Below, piece by piece: positions 6,695 through 10,688 of a DNA stretch of 10,688 nucleotides. Under the pieces are notes generated by a model. The model searched no databases and was not told the origin of the DNA. It worked only from the letters and a program-made list of their open reading frames with translations. Within the stretch, counting starts at the first letter, position 1, and each line of letters begins with the position of its first letter. A program made the translations under genes and the position numbers. The DNA comes from Alphaproteobacteria bacterium (GTDB lineage Bacteria; Pseudomonadota; Alphaproteobacteria; CBDBCS01; JAHZLG01), in the NCBI GenBank assembly GCA_022599995.1, contig JAHZLG010000089.1, positions 1-10,688 on the forward strand, in the 5' to 3' direction.

Positions 6695-8117
6695 CACGAT
6701 GCGACATACTTCTTTGTTCTTATGGATGGTTGCCCTGTGTTTCACGTGGCACGGAGAAGCAGCATATGGACAGCTGCAGATCAGCGTCACGACCGGCTTC
6801 ATTGAACCCCTCCCGGTTTCCGTGGTCGGCTTTACGGTGAGCGATGCGATCGATGCCTCCGAAGGCGCAATCGACCCCGACGCGGATGCCCTACCCGACA
6901 CCGCAGCAACCTCCCTATCGACCCCCGAAGCCCAAAATCGTGCCCTCGCAGCCACGATCCCGGCGATTATCCGTGCTGACTTAGAACGCTCGGGGTTGTT
7001 TCGCCCCATCGACCCGTTAGCCTTCTTGGTGGATTCGGTTGATTTTGGCACCGTGCCCGATTTCAGCAACTGGCGGCCACTTGGTGGCTCGGCGTTGTTG
7101 TATGGGGATATTCGCCGCGACCAAAATGCCCCCGAGGGCTCGGTTGATCGCCTCGAATTGCGGTTTCACCTTTGGGACGTCTTTGCCCAACGCTACATCA
7201 TGGGGCGGCGATTCACCTTCGATCGGGTTGATCATCGCCAGATCGCCCATCGTATTGCGGACAACATCTATCAGGCCCTCACCGGGGAGTCGCCCTATTT
7301 TAATACCCGCCTGCTCTACATTGAGGGAATAGGAGACGCAAGACGGCTTGCCATCATGGACTCTGATGGTGCCAACCTTCGTTACCTGCCCAGCGGGGAG
7401 GGTGTTCCCCTCACGCCACGCTTCTCGCCTAATCAGCAATCGATTACCTATCTTGCGCTCTCCGACAAGGCCCTGCGCGTCTTTCTGTACCGCCTTGATA
7501 CGGGCATCCGCGAGAATCTCGGGCTTGAGGGGCTGTCCTTTGCCCCACGCTTTGCCCCATTGCAACAGTCCGTGGTGTTCTCGTATGCCAAGCCCGACGA
7601 ACCCGCCAACGTCGATATTTGGACGATGAACCTTATCTCGCGCCGGTTCGAACGGTTGACACGGCATCCTGCCATTGATGTCTCCCCCAGCTTTTCGCCT
7701 GATGGGACGCAAATTGCCTTCAGTGCCGATCGCGGCGGCACCCAGCAAATTTATATCATGGATGCCGACGGCGAAAACATCGAGCGCATCACCTTCGAGG
7801 AAGGACGGTTTGGCACGCCTGTCTGGTCTCCTCGGGGCGACTTGATCGCGTTTACTCGGCAAACTGGGAACAAATTTGCCATTGGCGTCATGCGCACTGA
7901 TGGCACCGCCATGCGGATTCTCGATGAGCGGTGGCATGTCGAGGGGCCGACGTGGTCACCGAACGGGCGGGTGTTGGTGTATTACTCCGAGTATCCGTCC
8001 GACTCCGGGGTTTATGGGCAGCTCCATTCGGTTGACATCACTGGTTATAACAAGCGCGACATTCCGACTCCGGGGTCTGCCTCTGACCCAGCGTGGTCAC
8101 CGTTGCTCGACAACTAG
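6684..8117 (+). CDS. tolB: TolB, periplasmic beta-propeller of the Tol-Pal system
   Basis: Periplasmic protein that binds Pal and the TolA C-terminus. From ATG 6684 it has 477 aa (E. coli TolB has 430). A signal peptide (~1-29: basic MRH, hydrophobic LFLWMVALCF, likely cleavage AAYG/Q) is followed by the N-terminal TolB domain (~30-205), with ATIPAIIRADLERSGLFRPI (90-109) and SALLYGDI (136-143) as recognisable blocks. From ~210 there is a beta-propeller with TolB/WD40-like blades, each carrying a FSPDG- or WSPRG-type turn: PRFSPN (245-250), PSFSPDG (335-341), PVWSPRG (379-385), PTWSPNG (422-428), PAWSP (469-473), plus repeated IMDxDGxN motifs (224-231 and 358-365). Residues ~52-86 form an acidic Asp/Ala-rich stretch that looks inserted and may account for much of the extra length. 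No pal gene follows; a palindrome array and a convergent gene come next. Confidence 0.95.
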   Translation: MGSNTMRHTSLFLWMVALCFTWHGEAAYGQLQISVTTGFIEPLPVSVVGFTVSDAIDASEGAIDPDADALPDTAATSLSTPEAQNRALAATIPAIIRADLERSGLFRPIDPLAFLVDSVDFGTVPDFSNWRPLGGSALLYGDIRRDQNAPEGSVDRLELRFHLWDVFAQRYIMGRRFTFDRVDHRQIAHRIADNIYQALTGESPYFNTRLLYIEGIGDARRLAIMDSDGANLRYLPSGEGVPLTPRFSPNQQSITYLALSDKALRVFLYRLDTGIRENLGLEGLSFAPRFAPLQQSVVFSYAKPDEPANVDIWTMNLISRRFERLTRHPAIDVSPSFSPDGTQIAFSADRGGTQQIYIMDADGENIERITFEEGRFGTPVWSPRGDLIAFTRQTGNKFAIGVMRTDGTAMRILDERWHVEGPTWSPNGRVLVYYSEYPSDSGVYGQLHSVDITGYNKRDIPTPGSASDPAWSPLLDN

Positions 8118-8126
8118 CAAGCCGAC

Positions 8127-8347
8127 GGACACTGGTGTCGGGGACACTGGTGTCCCTACATTGATGCCGCAAACAATCGGGGCACTCATGTCCGCTAGTG
8201 TCCGCTGGTGTCCGGGACACTCGTGTCCGGGGCACTAGTGTCCGGGGCACTAGTGTCCCTACATTGATGCCGCAAACAATCGGGGCACTCGTGTCAGGGC
8301 ACTAGTGCCCGCTAGTGTCCGGGACACGAGTGTCCGCTGGTGTCCGG
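8127..8347. repeat. array of short palindromes (GGACAC-NN-GTGTCC) between convergent genes
   Basis: Nearly the whole tolB/rnd intergenic space consists of imperfect palindromes with GGACAC or GGGCAC left arms, a 2-nt centre and GTGTCC or GTGCCC right arms. Clear copies lie at 8141-8156 (arms GGGACAC/GTGTCCC), 8215-8228, 8230-8243, 8245-8258, 8297-8310 (GGGCACTAGTGCCC, a perfect 14-bp palindrome) and 8322-8335. Imperfect copies lie near 8127-8140, 8180-8193 and 8283-8296. Solo half-sites such as CTAGTGTCCG and CTGGTGTCCG lie between them. The array ends 2 bp from the rnd stop codon. It resembles REP/BIME-like intergenic repeats in layout; it could serve as a bidirectional transcript end or protein binding platform, but nothing in the sequence proves this. 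Confidence 0.9.
8141..8295 (+). repeat. 103-bp-spaced direct repeat inside the palindrome array
   Basis: A 43-bp segment at 8150-8192 recurs at 8253-8295 with a single mismatch (A at 8188, G at 8291). It contains a non-palindromic core, TACATTGATGCCGCAAACAA, flanked by palindrome half-sites. The similarity extends left for a further 9 bp with two mismatches (8141-8149 and 8244-8252). A whole palindrome-plus-core module therefore seems to have been duplicated in tandem. Confidence 0.85.
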
Positions 8348-8349
8348 CG

Positions 8350-9054
8350 TTACGACGAGGGGTGCATCTTATGGGCAAAGACGTCCAGGTCGTTCCACCC
8401 TTCGGCATCGAGCATCGAACGAATCGGGAGGAAGCCAAAGCACGCCTCGGCAAGCATCCAACGATTTTCCCGCTTCAGCTGCGCCTCAAGGGCTGCAGCC
8501 AGCTCGTGGAGGTAGATCACATCAGCCGCCGCATAGGCCATCTGCGTGTCGGTGAGGGTGTCGCGTCCCCAGTCCGATGACTGTTCTTGCTTGTTCATGT
8601 TCACGCCGAGTATCTCCTTGCACAGATCGTTCAATCCATGGCGCGGCGCATAGGTGCGTGCCAGGTGCGATGCTATCTTCGTGCAAAACACGGGTGCCGT
8701 CATGACCGCATAGCTTGCCCAGAATCGGGCGACGTCGAACCGGGCAAAATGAAAGATTTTTGTGACGTGCTTCGCCATGAGCAAGGTGGTGAGCTCCTGC
8801 GGGCGTTTCGTCATCCCGTCGACACGGCTATTGCCACTGATGATCCCTGCTCCCTCGTTGTTTTTGGCGATTCGGACAAGGTGACACTGCTTATCGGCGG
8901 TTGCGACCTGCACCAAACACAGTCGGTCGCGTTGCAGGTGAAGCCCTGTTGCTTCACTATCGATGGCGACGGCACTCCCTGCGTCGAGGGAGGCGGTGAA
9001 TCCGCTTGGCAGATCGCCTTCGTGAAAGAATATTTTCGGGGAGATATCTGACAT
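8350..9054 (-). CDS. rnd: short RNase D-like 3'-5' exonuclease (DEDDy family)
   Basis: 3'-5' exonuclease expected to trim structured RNAs such as tRNA precursors. It has 234 aa, against 375 for E. coli RNase D, and consists of the exonuclease domain alone; no HRDC domain follows, as in the short RNase D proteins of alphaproteobacteria. Exo I is AIDSEATGL (30-38; D32, E34), Exo II is KIFHFARFDVARF (99-111; D107), and Exo III is AYAAADVIYL (173-182; Y174, D178), so the four acidic ligands and the tyrosine are present. Residues ~62-84 look like an insertion compared with the compact family form. The start ATG 9054 has no Shine-Dalgarno sequence. It lies 29 nt after the ABC gene on the same strand, so read-through from that gene is possible. 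The stop abuts the palindrome array. A DNA-directed exonuclease role cannot be excluded by sequence alone. Confidence 0.9.
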   Translation of the reverse strand: MSDISPKIFFHEGDLPSGFTASLDAGSAVAIDSEATGLHLQRDRLCLVQVATADKQCHLVRIAKNNEGAGIISGNSRVDGMTKRPQELTTLLMAKHVTKIFHFARFDVARFWASYAVMTAPVFCTKIASHLARTYAPRHGLNDLCKEILGVNMNKQEQSSDWGRDTLTDTQMAYAAADVIYLHELAAALEAQLKRENRWMLAEACFGFLPIRSMLDAEGWNDLDVFAHKMHPSS

Positions 9055-9080
9055 TTGGTCATCACAAGAGAAAAGGTTGC

Positions 9081-9095
9081 GGGTTAATATAACCC
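9081..9095. repeat. small perfect palindrome at the ABC gene stop codon
   Basis: GGGTTA (9081-9086) and TAACCC (9090-9095) flank a 3-nt centre; the TAA stop of the ABC gene is inside the left arm. It could form a 6-bp hairpin in the ABC-rnd transcript. No T-run follows, so termination is unlikely. Confidence 0.45.
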
Positions 9096-10688
9096 TCGGG
9101 TGACGGCGCCGTCCTGCGGTTGTAGCTCCTGCAAGACCTCATTGGTGTCCCCTGACAGCAGGACGCGTCCCTCTTGCAACAGCACCAGCTTGTCGCACAC
9201 ATCGAGCAAAGAAGAGGAGGAGAAAAACAATATCACTGTCTTGCCGCCTCGCCGAAGCCCGCGGATCGTGTCCAACATACGGCTGATATTATAGGAATCG
9301 AGCCCCGCAAGCGGTTCGTCTAGCACCATAATCTGGGGCGACCGATACAGTGCCCGTGCCATCCCGATCTGCTGCACCAAGCTTTGGCCGAGCACAATGC
9401 CGGATGGGTCGAACACCGGGGTGTGCATCCCCAAATCGAGCGCCGCGACCTGATCATTGATCCCCGCACGCACCAGTGCCTCTTCAATCTTTTCTTCGTG
9501 AATGGCGCGCTCGAAGCGGCAGACATTCTCGGCGATTGTCCCACTGAGCAATTCGACGTGCTGAGGAAGATAGCCAATGTTGCTATTGACCCATAGGGGG
9601 TTCCACACACTGATCAGCTCACGGTCGAGTTTGAATTCGCCCTGAAAATGCGACCACGTGTTAGCGACTGTTTGGGCGATCAACGATTTGCCGCAAAGAT
9701 TTGGTCCCACAAACCCCGTGATGGTCGACGACCGCATCTCGACATTCAGCCCCTCAACCAGCAACCTGTCCTGTGTGGGGTGCAGGATGTCAACGCCCTG
9801 CATGCTTATGTAGCCGCTAAAGCCAATGCCCACCGGCACCAGCGGTTTTGGCTCTTTCTTGCGCGCCTTTTTCCCAGTCGACCGCAACACCCTGCCCGCT
9901 CGAATGCCTTGGTTTCGTGTCAACAGCAGGGAATTCGTGCGTTCGAAAACGCCAAACATCAGTGCCGAAAAGACCAGTGCCACCACCATCTTATCCAGCT
10001 GATCGATATGCAATTCGGTTACCCCCAGAAAACCCGTCAACACCAAAACCATGCCGATTTGAATGTAACTGCTTGTCGCCGCATGAAATCGCGCAATGCC
10101 AAGAGAGCCGTGCGTCTCCACATGCTGCGTAGGCACCCAGCGCGCGACGAGATTGTTCAAAATCTGCATCATGTGAATCGGAAAGCGTGTGTCCGCAATT
10201 TGCTGCTCGATCGAATCATTGATCGAGCTCGTCGATTCCCAGCTCGGCACTGAGGTTCGCAACCAGACAACGTTCAAGACGACGATGATGAGAATGCTCA
10301 GCGAGCCTAACCCCAGCACAATGCCATACATCGGGTGAATAACGTACAGGGCAATCGGGTAGACAATACTTGCCAAGGCGAAGTCCAAGAAAATGAACGG
10401 CCCGCCTGACAGCCAGTATCTTCGCCAGCTTCGCAAGGTGACCAGCGGTCTCGTTGTGACTTTTGCATTCTTCTCGCGGAAATTCAGAAACGCCGGGACA
10501 GCGAGGGATTCATCATATTGCCGCGCCACAATTTGCAACAGCATGTAACGGAAGAAATACAGCACGAGTGCCCCCACAACCGAGATACTGAACAAGACGA
10601 GCTCGTCGCTAAACAGCGCATTATTCGGCAGCTGGAAGAGGGCATCGATGCGAAAAACACCAAACGTCAGCACTGCCACCGCGAGCCA
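9084..10688 (-). CDS. PrtD-like type I secretion ABC permease/ATPase with altered NBD motifs (5' end outside window)
   Basis: Inner-membrane ABC protein with fused membrane and ATPase domains, most like the PrtD branch of type I secretion exporters. The frame is open to the window edge; family alignment suggests about 20-30 residues are missing, so the GTG at 10679 is probably not the start. Numbering from that GTG, the membrane part (~1-255) has hydrophobic segments near 27-50, 95-140, 205-220 and 230-245. The ATPase part (~285-531) has Walker A GPNLCGKS (325-332), Q-loop IGYLPQHVELLSGTIAEN (368-385) and Walker B IMVLDEP (450-456). The signature expected as LSGGQ reads LGQSL (430-434) before VQQIGMARAL, and the H-loop position is serine (VILFFSSSS, 482-490, S487). 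Such changes suggest weak or partner-dependent ATP hydrolysis. No adaptor (HlyD), outer-membrane or substrate gene is in the window; rnd follows after 29 nt. Confidence 0.85.
   Translation of the reverse strand, partial: WLAVAVLTFGVFRIDALFQLPNNALFSDELVLFSISVVGALVLYFFRYMLLQIVARQYDESLAVPAFLNFREKNAKVTTRPLVTLRSWRRYWLSGGPFIFLDFALASIVYPIALYVIHPMYGIVLGLGSLSILIIVVLNVVWLRTSVPSWESTSSINDSIEQQIADTRFPIHMMQILNNLVARWVPTQHVETHGSLGIARFHAATSSYIQIGMVLVLTGFLGVTELHIDQLDKMVVALVFSALMFGVFERTNSLLLTRNQGIRAGRVLRSTGKKARKKEPKPLVPVGIGFSGYISMQGVDILHPTQDRLLVEGLNVEMRSSTITGFVGPNLCGKSLIAQTVANTWSHFQGEFKLDRELISVWNPLWVNSNIGYLPQHVELLSGTIAENVCRFERAIHEEKIEEALVRAGINDQVAALDLGMHTPVFDPSGIVLGQSLVQQIGMARALYRSPQIMVLDEPLAGLDSYNISRMLDTIRGLRRGGKTVILFFSSSSLLDVCDKLVLLQEGRVLLSGDTNEVLQELQPQDGAVTRGLY

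Noticed and set aside
7017..7937. Minus-strand open frame (306 codons) opposite tolB
   Set aside because: It lies wholly within tolB, whose propeller motifs are clear, and encodes nothing recognisable.
8038..8250. Short open frames within the palindrome array encoding repeated RTLVPRTRVSRT-like peptides
   Set aside because: The peptide repetition is just the DNA palindromes read in frame; there is no start context or conservation signal.
8127..8347. CRISPR array
   Set aside because: The units are short palindromes with irregular spacing, and the two 43-bp copies have no comparable-length unique spacers; no cas genes are present.
8127..8347. A simple intrinsic terminator for tolB or rnd
   Set aside because: Several hairpins are possible, but none is followed by a T-run on either strand, so I list the region as a repeat and leave termination as a hypothesis.
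9648..10253. Plus-strand open frame (201 codons) opposite the ABC gene
   Set aside because: It overlaps the ABC membrane/ATPase junction and has no family features; the ABC frame is well supported by Walker A, Q-loop and Walker B.

Overview
The window looks like a chromosomal segment of a moderately GC-rich alphaproteobacterium. The evidence is the style of the proteins: a ClpA C-terminus, an alphaproteobacterial-type TolA C-terminal domain and TolB, a short HRDC-less RNase D, and a PrtD-like ABC protein. I cannot resolve order or genus. There are no tRNA, rRNA, CRISPR, insertion-sequence or phage genes in it. All genes are of housekeeping or envelope type, but several are unusual versions of their families.

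Layout. (1) 2-562, plus strand: the 3' end of clpA. (2) 563-892: a gene-free stretch with a 13/17-bp G-rich tandem repeat (598-674) that runs into an imperfect hairpin (658-697). (3) 893-1951, plus strand: an atypical SDR (NAD(P)-binding) protein of the YeeZ kind, with a good ribosome binding site. (4) 1987-5142, minus strand: polA, convergent with the SDR gene. It is longer than usual (1051 aa); the 5'-nuclease and polymerase domains have intact motifs, but the proofreading-exonuclease motifs cannot be found and a long Ala/Pro/Ser-rich linker with an 18-bp minisatellite sits in the middle. (5) 5143-5305: the divergent polA/tolA intergenic region, with a sigma70-like promoter whose -10 box lies only 6 nt before the tolA ATG. 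(6) 5306-6694 and 6684-8117, plus strand: tolA and tolB, overlapping by 11 nt. (7) 8127-8347: a dense array of short palindromes (GGACAC-NN-GTGTCC type) with a 103-bp higher-order repeat, filling the space between the convergent tolB and rnd. (8) 8350-9054, minus strand: a short RNase D. (9) 9084-10688, minus strand: a type-I-secretion (PrtD-like) ABC protein with a changed signature motif and no H-loop histidine; its 5' end is outside the window.

How the genes relate. TolA (inner-membrane energy transducer) and TolB (periplasmic beta-propeller) are partners in the Tol-Pal envelope system and are almost certainly co-transcribed. tolQ, tolR and pal are not next to them, so the usual tol-pal cluster appears to be split. 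The ABC gene and rnd lie on the same strand 29 nt apart and may be co-transcribed without an evident functional link. The other genes look independent. No clear new multi-gene system is visible. The points most worth a second look are the palindrome array, the eroded PolA exonuclease region, the non-canonical ABC ATPase motifs, the possibly leaderless tolA promoter and the repeat downstream of clpA.
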